Shown in pieces: positions 16,983 through 25,538 of a DNA stretch of 64,000 bases. The notes under the pieces were generated by a model, which was not told the origin of the DNA, made no database searches, and worked only from the letters and a program-made list of their open reading frames with translations. The stretch's first letter is position 1. Every line of letters starts with the position of its first letter. Source of the stretch: CBDDFV01 sp965227335. Lineage in GTDB: Bacteria > Planctomycetota > Phycisphaerae > Phycisphaerales > SM1A02. The position numbers were made by a program, and so were the translations under genes. The DNA lies in contig CBDDFV010000001.1 in NCBI GenBank assembly GCA_965227335.1, forward strand, positions 1,302,001-1,366,000, written 5' to 3'.

Positions 16983-18275
16983 ATGCAACGTCAATCGAAC
17001 GGGGAGATCGCGGACGCCACGTGGCGGCTGCTGTTGACGTCGGGGCTCGGACGCGTGCTCTGGGGCCGTTTGCGCGAGGCGTTCGGATCGGACGAGGCGA
17101 TCGTGCAGGCGCCAACGCGGGATCTCACACGGGTGCGCGGGGTGGGGGAGACGCTCGCGCGCACCATTCACGACGGCGTGCGGGCGGCGAACATCGATGA
17201 AGAGCGGGACGCCATGGCGCGGCTCGACACCCGGATGATGCTCGCGAGCGACGCCGACTACCCCGCCTTGCTGGCGATGACGCCCGACCCGCCGTGCGGA
17301 CTCTGGGTGCGGGGCGAACTCTCCGATCTCAACGCGTTGTCCATCGCGATCGTCGGGACCCGACGCTGCTCCGCCTACGGACACGAACAGGCGCGTCGGT
17401 TCGCCCGGCGGCTCGGGGAGTTCGACTTCACGATCGTCGCCGGCGGCGCGCGGGGCGTCGATACCGCAGCGCACAACGCGGCGGCGTCGCATGACCATCG
17501 GACGATCGCCGTGCTCGGGTCGGGGCTGGCGACGCCGTATCCGAAGGACAACGCCAGACTCTTCGATCGCATCGTGTCGAAGGGCGGGGCCGTGATGTCG
17601 GAGCATCCGATGACGACGCCGCCGCTGCCCCGTCATTTCCCGCGTCGGAATCGGGTGATTGCGGGGCTGAGTCTGGGGGTGCTGGTGATCGAGGCGCCGT
17701 TGCGAAGCGGCGCGCTGATCACGGCGCGGGTGGCGTCGGATCTCGGCCGGGAGGTCATGTGCGTCCCGGGCCGGGTCGACACGCTGATGTCGGCGGGCAG
17801 TCATCGTGCGATCCACGACGGATGGGCGACGCTGGTGACCAATCACAAGGAGGTGCTGGAACAGCTGGAGTCGAGCCGCGTGCTGGTGGAGGGGGCGATG
17901 GATGCGTTCCAGGCGGGTCGGTGTCGTCACGGCGGAGCGACGGACGGCGAGCTGAGGTCCGAGCACGGCGACGATGGCGTCGGGTTCAGCGCTGGCGGCG
18001 GACGTGAGGGCGGGTCGGGCTCGGGACCACGCGTGGGCGCGGCCGGCGCGATGCCGCTCGCGGCCCTGGCGACAACGCCTCGTCAGCGGGCGATTCTGGA
18101 GGTTCTGTCGACGGCGGGCGGCGAGGCGTCGCTGGATGAGCTGGTCGTGCGGCTGGAGGTCGGCGTTTCGGACATCCTGGCGGACGTGACGTTGCTGGAG
18201 CTGCGGTCGATCGTCCGTCGCTCGCGCGACGGCGTGCGTCTCCACCGGCCCCTGTCGGGCGGTGGTCGGGGATGA
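16983..18275 (+). CDS. dprA: DNA-processing protein DprA
   Basis: Loads RecA on incoming single-stranded DNA during natural transformation. The 430 residues contain an N-terminal HhH-like region (RVRGVGETLART), the Rossmann-like DprA core (AIVGTRRCSAYG, VAGGARGVDTAAH, PRRNRVIAGLS, RSGALITAR) and a C-terminal winged helix (about residues 360-425) preceded by a Gly-rich linker. ATG 16983 begins the family-typical region. Together with comEA (51597) it suggests natural competence capacity, though both families also occur in non-competent bacteria. Confidence 0.94.
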   Translation: MQRQSNGEIADATWRLLLTSGLGRVLWGRLREAFGSDEAIVQAPTRDLTRVRGVGETLARTIHDGVRAANIDEERDAMARLDTRMMLASDADYPALLAMTPDPPCGLWVRGELSDLNALSIAIVGTRRCSAYGHEQARRFARRLGEFDFTIVAGGARGVDTAAHNAAASHDHRTIAVLGSGLATPYPKDNARLFDRIVSKGGAVMSEHPMTTPPLPRHFPRRNRVIAGLSLGVLVIEAPLRSGALITARVASDLGREVMCVPGRVDTLMSAGSHRAIHDGWATLVTNHKEVLEQLESSRVLVEGAMDAFQAGRCRHGGATDGELRSEHGDDGVGFSAGGGREGGSGSGPRVGAAGAMPLAALATTPRQRAILEVLSTAGGEASLDELVVRLEVGVSDILADVTLLELRSIVRRSRDGVRLHRPLSGGGRG

Positions 18276-18323
18276 AGCGAGGACCTCGTGAGATTCGGCC
18301 GCGCTTCGCGCTGATCCTGCCCC

Positions 18324-18480
18324 GCTCGAACTCGCTCGAACTCGCTCGAACCCGCTCGAACCCGCTCCGATCCGGTCCGGTCCGGTCGGGTCCGGTCGGG
18401 TCCCGGCGGGTCCAGTCCGCTCCAGTCCGTCCAGTCTGGTCCCGTCCGGTCTGGTTCGGTTCGGTCTGGTCCGGTTCGGG
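18324..18480. repeat. Simple-sequence tract between dprA and lexA
   Basis: About four copies of a 10-bp unit CTCGAACYCG (18324-18364) run into a degenerate 5-bp satellite of GGTCC/GGTCG/GGTTC units (18366-18480). The rest of the gap (18276-18734) holds no gene I can support. Confidence 0.8.
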
Positions 18481-18734
18481 CCACGCGTCCGCGTCGCCGT
18501 TCCTGCCGCAGGAAGCGCATTCTCGTCAACGCGCCGCGCCGTTCTGCCCTGCTGCGCACCGTCTCACCGTCACACCATCACAGAATGCTCTGACGCTCCG
18601 CACTCGCGCGGACTCACTCACATCAATCCCGCGCAGACACTCACCCCGCGCTGCCGCGCGATACCACCATCGCGCACCTGGTTGACCGCGCGCTCTCGTG
18701 CGTTCTTACACGCGCCCGGCGTCGGCGTCGGCGT

Positions 18735-19352
18735 TCAGTACCGACGCAGCACGCCGATGACCACGCCCTGGACCTTGCAGTCGTCGACCACGATCGGATC
18801 GAAGGCGTCGTTGGCGGGCTGGAGACGGATCTTTCCGTCGGGCTGACGGAAGAGCGTTTTGAGGGTCGTCTCGCCGTTGGGGAGCAGGGCGACTACCCGT
18901 TCGCCATCGCGCGCGGTGTCGCGTCGTTCGATGAGGACGTAGTCGCCGTCGAGGATGCCTTCATCCTTCATCGACTCGCCGTCGACCCGGAGAGCGAAGG
19001 ACCCCGCCCGCTGACCGACCCGCGGACCGAAGAGATCCTCGAGGTTCAGCTCATCGGTGTCTTCGAACTTCTCGATGGGATACCCCGCCGCGATCTTCCC
19101 GACGAGCGGGAAGCGCAGCGTGTTCTCCTCATCCGGCAGGACGGCGTCATCCGCAATGGACAAAGAGCGAGCCTTGTTTGGCTCCCGCGTCAACGCGCCC
19201 TTGTTGATCAGGGCCTCGACGTGCTCGAAGACCGTGACCTTGCTGACGCCGAGCTCGTCGGCGAGCTCCTGCATCGTCGGGGAAAAGCCATTGGCGATCC
19301 GGTAGTCGCGAATCAACTGCAGGATCTTGAGCTGCTTCGGGGTGAGATTCAT
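18735..19352 (-). CDS. lexA: SOS repressor LexA
   Basis: 205 residues. The N-terminal winged helix (FSPTMQELADELGVSKVTVF) binds SOS operators. The C-terminal S24 autoprotease domain has cleavage site Ala89-Gly90 (IAAGYP), nucleophile Ser127 (GESM) and general-base Lys165 (TTLKTLF), all intact, so RecA-stimulated self-cleavage should work. The ATG has AAGGAG eight bases upstream. It lies behind an overlapping ORF starting at 20040 and is probably cotranscribed from the promoter at 20164-20192. Confidence 0.95.
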   Translation of the reverse strand: MNLTPKQLKILQLIRDYRIANGFSPTMQELADELGVSKVTVFEHVEALINKGALTREPNKARSLSIADDAVLPDEENTLRFPLVGKIAAGYPIEKFEDTDELNLEDLFGPRVGQRAGSFALRVDGESMKDEGILDGDYVLIERRDTARDGERVVALLPNGETTLKTLFRQPDGKIRLQPANDAFDPIVVDDCKVQGVVIGVLRRY

Positions 19353-20040
19353 GACCAGACTCCTTGGGATTCGCGTTCACGTTCGCCAGGGCACGTGGTG
19401 ATCGCGTCGTGATTCGTGATGAGGGATGGCGCGTTTGGCCGGACACGCCGACGCCGGCCAGCGCCGCCTGCGGATGGAGCGCCGACCGCCACGCCTGGGC
19501 GAGCAACTCGAGCGTCCGCCGCTGACCACGCAGCCAGCCCCGCACGCCACTCGTCGACGGGACGAGTCGTGCATCCTTCCCCGCCGCCGACGGCGTCGCC
19601 GGCATCGTCGCCGGGGCCGCGGGCTGGGGACGGTGGTTCGATGAAGCCGCACCGGGCGGTGCGATCCGCCCGGCCAACCAGCGCGCCGCCGCGTCGGACG
19701 AGACTTCGACCCGATCGATGCCGAGCAGGCGATCCAGCAGCGTCGTACGCGCCAACGCCGCGCCGTCCGGCGTGATCGACCGCGCACCGTCCGAGGATGT
19801 CGCGTCTGCATCCTCCGACGCGGTCGACGTCCAGTCCCGACCGCCATCGGCGCCGCCGGACGAATCGCCCGCGCCGCCGCCGTACGCGATCCGCACCGCC
19901 ACCAGCCGCCGCGCCGTGCGATCGTCACTCGCCACACCACTGGCCACGCCGTGGACCCGGGTCACGTAGTCGCCCCCGGGACCCGTCTGGACCAGCGGCG
20001 TCGCCGCGGCCAGGCCTGACATGTTTGACTGGATGGTCAT
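19147..20040 (-). CDS. Hypothetical protein upstream of and overlapping lexA, possibly frameshifted
   Basis: A convincing start (ATG 20040 with AAAGGAG upstream) opens a 297-codon frame with codon third positions typical of this genome down to about 19440. After that the frame loses G/C-ending codons and runs 206 bases out of frame into lexA. A shift into the neighbouring frame near 19440 would give a stop at TGA 19349-19351, overlapping the lexA ATG as ATGA, a normal operon junction. So either the C-terminal third is not as translated here or there is an indel. The Ala/Gly/Asp-rich product has no domain I recognise. Confidence 0.45.
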   Translation of the reverse strand: MTIQSNMSGLAAATPLVQTGPGGDYVTRVHGVASGVASDDRTARRLVAVRIAYGGGAGDSSGGADGGRDWTSTASEDADATSSDGARSITPDGAALARTTLLDRLLGIDRVEVSSDAAARWLAGRIAPPGAASSNHRPQPAAPATMPATPSAAGKDARLVPSTSGVRGWLRGQRRTLELLAQAWRSALHPQAALAGVGVSGQTRHPSSRITTRSPRALANVNANPKESGHESHPEAAQDPAVDSRLPDRQWLFPDDAGARRRARRQQGHGLRARRGPDQQGRVDAGAKQGSLFVHCG

Positions 20041-20163
20041 GACCCCACTCCTTTGTGGTCTGATCTCGTTGGGACCCTACATCTTGGCCCCGTCACTTCG
20101 GACCATCCTCATCGTCCGTTCGCGTGCGGCGGCCCCAACAATCGGGGCCGGCTGTTTGGAAAA

Positions 20164-20192
20164 AGTTACCCGAACAAGGACCGCATGTCAAA
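20164..20192 (-). promoter_or_regulatory. Sigma-70-type promoter for the lexA unit
   Basis: On the minus strand TTGACA (20192-20187), a 17-base spacer and TAACTT (20169-20164) form one of the best canonical promoters in the window, with a leader of about 117 bases to ATG 20040. An imperfect palindrome GTT-N5-AAC overlaps the spacer and -10 and could be an operator. The rest of the 20041-20370 gap shows nothing beyond this and the -10 at 20358. Confidence 0.75.
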
Positions 20193-20357
20193 CGGAAATC
20201 GGGAAGAATGTAGAGCGGGGCGGATGACCCCGGCGGACGCGTGATTTCCGGACCCGCCGGGGTTCGGGCCGGGGCGTGGCCCGAGCCGGCCGGTTCGAGG
20301 TTCCCGGACGTGGTCCGCGGTTATCAGACCCGCCGCGCGTCTTTCGCGCTCCGCCGC

Positions 20358-20363
20358 TACCTT
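20358..20363 (+). promoter_or_regulatory. -10-like TACCTT, leaderless candidate
   Basis: Seven bases separate this hexamer from ATG 20371 of the aminotransferase, and no ribosome site is present. Confidence 0.45.
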
Positions 20364-20370
20364 GCCGGGC

Positions 20371-21579
20371 ATGACCGCGACTCCCTCCGGCGCCGATCTC
20401 GACCTCGATTCGCCGCCCGCTCCGCTGCGTCCCGATCTCCGGGCGGCGTGGGGCATCCGGCCGGACATCGCCTTCCTGAATCACGGCAGCTTCGGCGCGA
20501 CGCCGCGCGTCGTGCTCGGGCGCCAGCAGGACCTCCGGACGCAGATGGAGGCGGAGCTCGTCGAGTTTCTCGATCGGCGGCGGGACGAGATGGCGGCGGA
20601 CGCGAAGGCGGCGGTCGCGCCCCTGATCGGCGCCCGGCCCGACGACTTCGGCTTCGTGACCAATGCGACCGAGGGCGTCAACGCCGTGCTCCGGAGCCGC
20701 ACCTGGGAACCGGGCGACGAACTGCTCACGACGCATCACGTCTACAACGCCGTCCGACAGACCATGCGGTACGTCGCCCATCGGGACGGGGCGCGGGTCG
20801 TGGAGGCGCGGCTGGAGGTTCCCGTCGCGGGACCTGACGCGGTGGTCGCCACGATTGAGAACGCACTCACGGAGCGGACGCGTCTGCTGGTCATTGATCA
20901 CGTGACGTCCCGGACGGCGCTGATCCTGCCGGTGAAGCGGATCATTGAGGTCTGCCGCGCTCGCGGCGTGGATGTCCTGGTGGACGGCGCGCACGCGCCG
21001 GGGATGCTCGAACTCGACATCGAAGGTCTGGGCGCGGCGTACTACACGGGCAATCTGCACAAGTGGGTGTGTGCGCCGAAGGGCGCCGCGTTTCTCTGGG
21101 TGGATCCTTCTCGCCAGCCGGAGGTGCATCCGGCGCCCGTGAGTCATTTCTACGAGGAGGGTTTCGCGAAGGAGTTCTCGTGGCAGGGGACGCGTGACAT
21201 GACCGCGTGGTACGCCGTGGGGCGGGCGATCGCGTTTTTTGAAGACCTGGGCTGGACGGCGGTGCGGGCGTACAACCATCATCTCGTCCGCTGGGCCGCG
21301 CGGATGCTGTCAGCGCGGTGGGGGGTGGCGCCGATTGCGCCGGCGTCGGGCGCGATGACGGGCTCGATGGCGACGCTGCCGTTGCCGGACGGTCTGCGTG
21401 AGCGGTTCGACGACGACGATCGGGCGTTGCAGCGGGCGTTGTACCACGAGCATCGCGTCGAGGCGCCGATCGAATCGTGGGAGGGTCGGTGGTGGGTGCG
21501 GATCAGCGCGCAGGTCTACAACGAGCCGTCGGAGTACGAGCGGCTCGGTCAGGCGGTCGACGACATGCGGTCATCGTGA
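20371..21579 (+). CDS. Class V PLP aminotransferase, isopenicillin-N-epimerase-like
   Basis: 402-residue fold-type I PLP enzyme. Landmarks are FLNHGSFGATPR at the N-terminus (substrate loop of the isopenicillin N epimerase/cysteine desulfurase-like group), TNATEGVNAVLRS, the PLP-pyridine Asp in VLVDGAHAPG, and the Schiff-base Lys in YYTGNLHKWVCAPKGAAFLW. Members are epimerases, desulfurases or kynureninase-like enzymes; the substrate cannot be assigned. No Cys-desulfurase partner genes are nearby. ATG 20371 is chosen over an in-frame TTG nine bases earlier. Confidence 0.88.
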   Translation: MTATPSGADLDLDSPPAPLRPDLRAAWGIRPDIAFLNHGSFGATPRVVLGRQQDLRTQMEAELVEFLDRRRDEMAADAKAAVAPLIGARPDDFGFVTNATEGVNAVLRSRTWEPGDELLTTHHVYNAVRQTMRYVAHRDGARVVEARLEVPVAGPDAVVATIENALTERTRLLVIDHVTSRTALILPVKRIIEVCRARGVDVLVDGAHAPGMLELDIEGLGAAYYTGNLHKWVCAPKGAAFLWVDPSRQPEVHPAPVSHFYEEGFAKEFSWQGTRDMTAWYAVGRAIAFFEDLGWTAVRAYNHHLVRWAARMLSARWGVAPIAPASGAMTGSMATLPLPDGLRERFDDDDRALQRALYHEHRVEAPIESWEGRWWVRISAQVYNEPSEYERLGQAVDDMRSS

Positions 21580-21602
21580 GCGGACGGCGACCGCGCGCAA
21601 CA

Positions 21603-21630
21603 ACGCCCGCGTCGCAGCGGACGCGGGCGT
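21603..21630 (-). terminator. Hairpin terminator between convergent genes
   Basis: An 11-bp perfect stem ACGCCCGCGTC/GACGCGGGCGT has a 6-base loop. The minus strand continues TTGTTGCGC, so it mainly serves the leftward gene at 21656. Confidence 0.7.
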
Positions 21631-21655
21631 CGGGAACGCCGGTGGAGCGGAGGAC

Positions 21656-22294
21656 TCACCAGGCGTTGAGCTGGAAGGCGAGATTATCGACGGCCGGACC
21701 GCACGCGCCGTAGCCGATCGCGCGATTGAACGCGGACTTCGCGGCGTAGCGATCGCCCGAGATCAGTCGCAGGGCGGAGACGGCGACCCACGCTCGGGCG
21801 GGATCGCATCCGTACGCGTGACGGGCGATCGAGTCGGCGAGGCGGTTGATCTCACACTTGAGGTCGTAGCTGATCGGGAGGCGGGTGAGACGGGCGCAGT
21901 CATAGCGGAGCGCGCTGTTCATCGTCAGGATGGCGCGACGCTGATCGCCGAGCAGTCCCTTCGCGATGGCTTTGCCGATGCGAGGCGCCGCGTTGTGCGG
22001 ATTCGCCTGCGCTTCGCACTGGAAGATCTCGTAGGCCTGGCGCGGGTCGCAGGTCAGCAGGCGCCAGGGATTGGCGCCGACGTGTCCGCTCACGACCACC
22101 TGGGGGCGGCCGTGGGCATGTCCGTAGCCGCCGTGCCACGTGGTCTTCTTGAAGATCGGGCGTTTGTGGACCGGGTGGTAATACGAGGGTCCGCCGCACG
22201 GTCCGCCGGCGAGCGCGGCGGCGCCGCCGCCGAAGGCGGTCATGAGCGCGACGAGGGGGATGGCGAGGCGATAGCGTGACCGAATGCGCAGCAT
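21656..22294 (-). CDS. Exported hypothetical protein
   Basis: 212 residues with a clear signal peptide (about 1-30, ending AALAGG). The mature part starts with a His/Tyr/Pro/Gly-rich stretch (SYYHPVHKRP, HGGYGHAHGRP) and continues as an alpha-helical domain with TPR-like helix pairs (DPRQAYEIFQCEAQ, GDRYAAKSAFNRAI) and several Cys. The family is not recognised; the His-rich start could bind metal. ATG 22294 has AAAGGAG upstream. Confidence 0.7.
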   Translation of the reverse strand: MLRIRSRYRLAIPLVALMTAFGGGAAALAGGPCGGPSYYHPVHKRPIFKKTTWHGGYGHAHGRPQVVVSGHVGANPWRLLTCDPRQAYEIFQCEAQANPHNAAPRIGKAIAKGLLGDQRRAILTMNSALRYDCARLTRLPISYDLKCEINRLADSIARHAYGCDPARAWVAVSALRLISGDRYAAKSAFNRAIGYGACGPAVDNLAFQLNAW

Positions 22295-22449
22295 GTCGGT
22301 GCTCCTTTCCGTCAGATGCTCTGGGTTGGCGGGCGGCGTGGGTCGCGGGGCTCCGTGGTTGGCCGCCGCGTCGCCGCCGGGTTAAGGAACACCGCGCCGC
22401 GGCGTGACTTCCACGGTTTTCGAGCGTTTTGCCGTGCGGGTGATGCGGG

Positions 22450-23475
22450 TTACGGCGTGGGGTCGGGGAAGGGCGGCGCGTCTTCGTTGGCGGCGTTGGC
22501 CGCCGCGGCGAGTTCCGCGAGTCGTCGCTGATCGTCCTTGAACGGCAGGTAGTCCTGGCGGTACCACGTCCACCACGCCTCGGGGTCGTAGGCGAGGTGT
22601 TCGGTCGACTTGCCCCAGTCGCGGGACGTGAGTTCGACGAGGTGGTAGTGGATCTCGGTGCGATACTCGATGACGACGGCGTCGAGGACGCGCATCACGA
22701 AGCCGTCCGAGACGACGCCGACGACGGGCTGGTAGGCGCCGCTCGAATCGCCGGTGAGCGGGATGAGGTCCTGCACGTACACCTGCTGCGTCGCCACCGC
22801 GATCCACGCGAGGTCGCCGGTGCGATCGCCGGAATTGGTTCCGCCGCCGCCGCCTCCGCCGCCGCCGAGTTGCTGCTGGATCAGACGCGGGATCAGGCTC
22901 ACGGCGTTGAGGTGTGAGGCGAGCGCGGCGGCGCGCCCGGCCACCTTCGCATCCTCGTCGATCAGCATGGAATCAATGGCGTACATCACGCCGGGCGTGG
23001 CGGGATTGGGGAGTCGTTGCGCGGCGCCTTCGCGGTACGCGCCGTTCGGCCCGTGCACCGCCAGGTACGTCAGCGCGCCTTCCCCGGCGGGTCCTTGCGT
23101 GTGGATGTGATCGAGCACGGCGTTGCGCACGCGGGCGTCAGCGTCGTCGAAGACCTCGACCATGGTTTCGAACGCGGCGGGATCGGTGAACTCGCGGAGC
23201 CGGGCGAGGCCTTCGGCGCGACGTTCGGGGGAGGGGTGTTCGAGGTAGCGGCGTTTCAGCGCGGTGAGCTGACGCTTGTACTCACGAATCTCGGCCCGGA
23301 GGGCGAGCGCCTCGGGCGAGGGCGCATCGACCACGACCTGCTTCGGCGGCTGCGGGAAGCCGATCTGCATTCCGCCGTCGTTGGAGAGGTTGAAGCTCTG
23401 GCCGGCGGCGCCGGCGGTGAGACCGCCGAGAAGGCCGGCGACCACGGCGGAGCGGACGATAGCGGCATGACGCAT
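22450..23475 (-). CDS. Exported hypothetical protein with HEAT-like region
   Basis: 341 residues. A signal peptide (about 1-25, ending AGAAGQ) is followed by a predicted coiled coil (LRAEIREYKRQLTALKRRYL) and helical HEAT-like repeats (AAFETMVEVFDDADARVRNA, KVAGRAAALASHLNA). A run of nine Gly encoded by a GCC/GCG-type microsatellite (22840-22866) leads to a C-terminal domain ending in WWTWYRQDYLPFKDDQRR. Planctomycetes encode many such exported helical-repeat proteins; the role is unknown. ATG 23475 with AAAGGGG upstream is preferred over ATG 23511, which would bury the signal peptide. Confidence 0.7.
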   Translation of the reverse strand: MRHAAIVRSAVVAGLLGGLTAGAAGQSFNLSNDGGMQIGFPQPPKQVVVDAPSPEALALRAEIREYKRQLTALKRRYLEHPSPERRAEGLARLREFTDPAAFETMVEVFDDADARVRNAVLDHIHTQGPAGEGALTYLAVHGPNGAYREGAAQRLPNPATPGVMYAIDSMLIDEDAKVAGRAAALASHLNAVSLIPRLIQQQLGGGGGGGGGTNSGDRTGDLAWIAVATQQVYVQDLIPLTGDSSGAYQPVVGVVSDGFVMRVLDAVVIEYRTEIHYHLVELTSRDWGKSTEHLAYDPEAWWTWYRQDYLPFKDDQRRLAELAAAANAANEDAPPFPDPTP

Positions 23476-23564
23476 GGGGAAACCCCTTTGGGCAGCGGGC
23501 GCGCTTTTCATATCGTACGGTGAGACCGGCCGCTGAGACGAATTTTTCCGGAGAGAGCCGCCCC

Positions 23565-24533
23565 GTGACCCCCGACGACCGCCCCTCGCCCGCCCCGCCG
23601 CCCGCCACGAACCCGCCGCCGGCGGCGACCGAAGCCCCCATCGCGGCCCGGCTCGACGCTGACGGACGCCTCCGCGACGACACCCTGTGCCAGCAGTGCG
23701 GCTACAACCTCCGCGGCCTTCTGCTGTCAGGCGTCTGTCCCGAGTGTGAGGCGGCGGTGCAGGAATCGGTGCGCGGGGACGATCTGCGGTACGCCCGGCG
23801 GCCGTGGCTGCTGGCGGTCCGCCGCGGAGTGGTCGCGCGACTGTGGGTCATTCTGGGCGGCTGGGGTCTCATGCTCTTCGTGGGCATCCTTGGCGGTTTC
23901 ATTCCCGCTCTGGCCGGGGCAGCGACGGTGACCAGTGTTCTCGTTGCGCTCGCGGCGATCGCGACGACGTGGATGATCACGACGCCCGACCCCCGCGAGA
24001 CCGAGGCGGAGTCATCCTGGAGCGTGCGTCGACTCGCGCGGATCGGGGCCCTGGTGAGCATTCCCTCGGCGCTCGTCGAGGTGGTCCAGCCCCTGGCGCC
24101 GGTGATGGTCGGACCGGGCGGCGTGCAGGCGGGAACGTACGGGGCGCTGGAGTTCGTGCTTGTGGGGTTGTGGCTGGTGTCCGGCGTCGCCGCGTTGCTG
24201 CATCACGCGGTGCTGCTGCACGCCGCGCATCTCGCGCGAAGGGCGGGTCGTCGATCGTTGGCGCGTCATTGCAGCATCGCGTGCTGGGGCCAGGTCATTT
24301 CCTCGGGGGTGCTCTTCGTGCTGGTGCTTCCGACGATCGGCGCCTTCATGGCGGATTGGATGCCAGTGGGGATCGGGCTCGCGATTCTGATGGGTCTGGC
24401 CGGTCTCGCGGGTCTGGTCTTCGGGTTGTGGGCGTTGATCGTGTGGTTTCTGATCGCGTCGATGCTGAAGCAGGTGCTGGCGGCGCAACTGAGGTCGTCG
24501 TCGCCGATGTCGTCTCAATCAGGGACCAGTTGA
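23565..24533 (+). CDS. Zinc-ribbon multi-pass membrane protein
   Basis: 322 residues. A Pro-rich N-terminus leads to a zinc ribbon CQQCGYNLRGLLLSGVCPEC (residues about 45-64), then about five to six hydrophobic helices. The CxxCGYxLRGL...CPECG motif fused to membrane helices is a recurring Phycisphaerae architecture (recalled, not searched) of unknown function. The GTG start at 23565 is supported by GGAGAGAG upstream; GTG 23520 is an alternative. Confidence 0.7.
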   Translation: MTPDDRPSPAPPPATNPPPAATEAPIAARLDADGRLRDDTLCQQCGYNLRGLLLSGVCPECEAAVQESVRGDDLRYARRPWLLAVRRGVVARLWVILGGWGLMLFVGILGGFIPALAGAATVTSVLVALAAIATTWMITTPDPRETEAESSWSVRRLARIGALVSIPSALVEVVQPLAPVMVGPGGVQAGTYGALEFVLVGLWLVSGVAALLHHAVLLHAAHLARRAGRRSLARHCSIACWGQVISSGVLFVLVLPTIGAFMADWMPVGIGLAILMGLAGLAGLVFGLWALIVWFLIASMLKQVLAAQLRSSSPMSSQSGTS

Positions 24534-24677
24534 AGACCGACGTCGTGGCCGGCCTGCTCGTCGATCTGTAGAGGCCTGGGGGCGGTCGGAGGAGGCGGCG
24601 AGGTGGACGGCGCGGCGGACCGCGCCCGTCGCGCGGAGAACGCCGGCGACTCCTGAAGCGATCGACGCGTCGCCTGA

Positions 24678-25385
24678 TCAGTCCGTGGCGAAGGCGGTGA
24701 CGAACGCGGTGGGTTCGCCAAGCTGCGTTCGCGCGGCGCGGGCGTCCTGCTTCGTGGTGAAGGGACCGACCTGCACGAGGAAGCGGGGGCGCCCGCGGTC
24801 GTCGTGGGTCGGGATCACGTGGGCGGTCGTGAAGCCGAGGGAACGGACGCGGGGTCCGAACAGACGAGCCGCGCGAGCGGCGTTCTCCGCCGCGCTGAAC
24901 GCGCCGAGCTGCACCGCGAAGCCGCTGTTCTCGAGCGGGCCTTCGCCGCGGGCGACGGTGGCGTACTGGACGGCGCGTCGGGCGTCGGCGGGGTCGAGCC
25001 GGCGGCTGGCGGATTCGAAGTGGTCCGCCGCGAGTGCATCGCGATCGGTGTCGAGGGCGACGGTCCCGAGCATCGCTTCGGCCTTGCCGCGAAGTTCGGG
25101 ATCGGCGGATTCGGACGCGGCGGTGAAGTAGGTCCGGGCGGCGTCATGGTGGCCGAGCTTGTACGCGGCGAGTCCGCCGAGGTACGCCGCTTCGTGCCGG
25201 GGCTCGCCGAACGAGGAGCGGCGGACGGTTTCCGCGCGATCGAGGGCCTGTTCGTAGCGTCCCGCGTTGTAATCGGCCAGCGCGGTCCCGAGTTCGGTCT
25301 GTCGGGTCGAGGCGCCGCAGCCGGCGAGGAGCGCGGCGGCGGCGAGTCCGGCGAGAGCGAGGGTGATTCTGCGGCGTCGTGCCAT
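24678..25385 (-). CDS. Lipoprotein with TPR-like and SPOR domains
   Basis: 235 residues. A lipobox LLAGC (Cys23) ends a Sec signal, so it is probably membrane-anchored. Residues about 30-150 form TPR-like helical pairs (ALADYNAGRYEQALDRAE, YLGGLAAYKLGHHDAARTYF). The C-terminal 75 residues are a SPOR domain (FAVQLGAFSAAENAARAARL...FLVQVGPFTTKQDARAA), which binds denuded septal peptidoglycan. A role in division-site wall turnover is inferred. ATG 25385 has GGAGGA upstream. Confidence 0.85.
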   Translation of the reverse strand: MARRRRITLALAGLAAAALLAGCGASTRQTELGTALADYNAGRYEQALDRAETVRRSSFGEPRHEAAYLGGLAAYKLGHHDAARTYFTAASESADPELRGKAEAMLGTVALDTDRDALAADHFESASRRLDPADARRAVQYATVARGEGPLENSGFAVQLGAFSAAENAARAARLFGPRVRSLGFTTAHVIPTHDDRGRPRFLVQVGPFTTKQDARAARTQLGEPTAFVTAFATD

Positions 25386-25538
25386 GGGGGAATCCTCCGT
25401 GCAGGGGGCGTGGGCGGCGCGGCTGCGTTTGGCGGCGCTCGGCCCTCGGCTGTATCGTTCAGATTCCCCTGCCGGCTTGACTCTGGCTGTTGAATGGGGG
25501 GCTTCGCCCACGCCGCGCGGCGGAAAGGACGACGGTGC

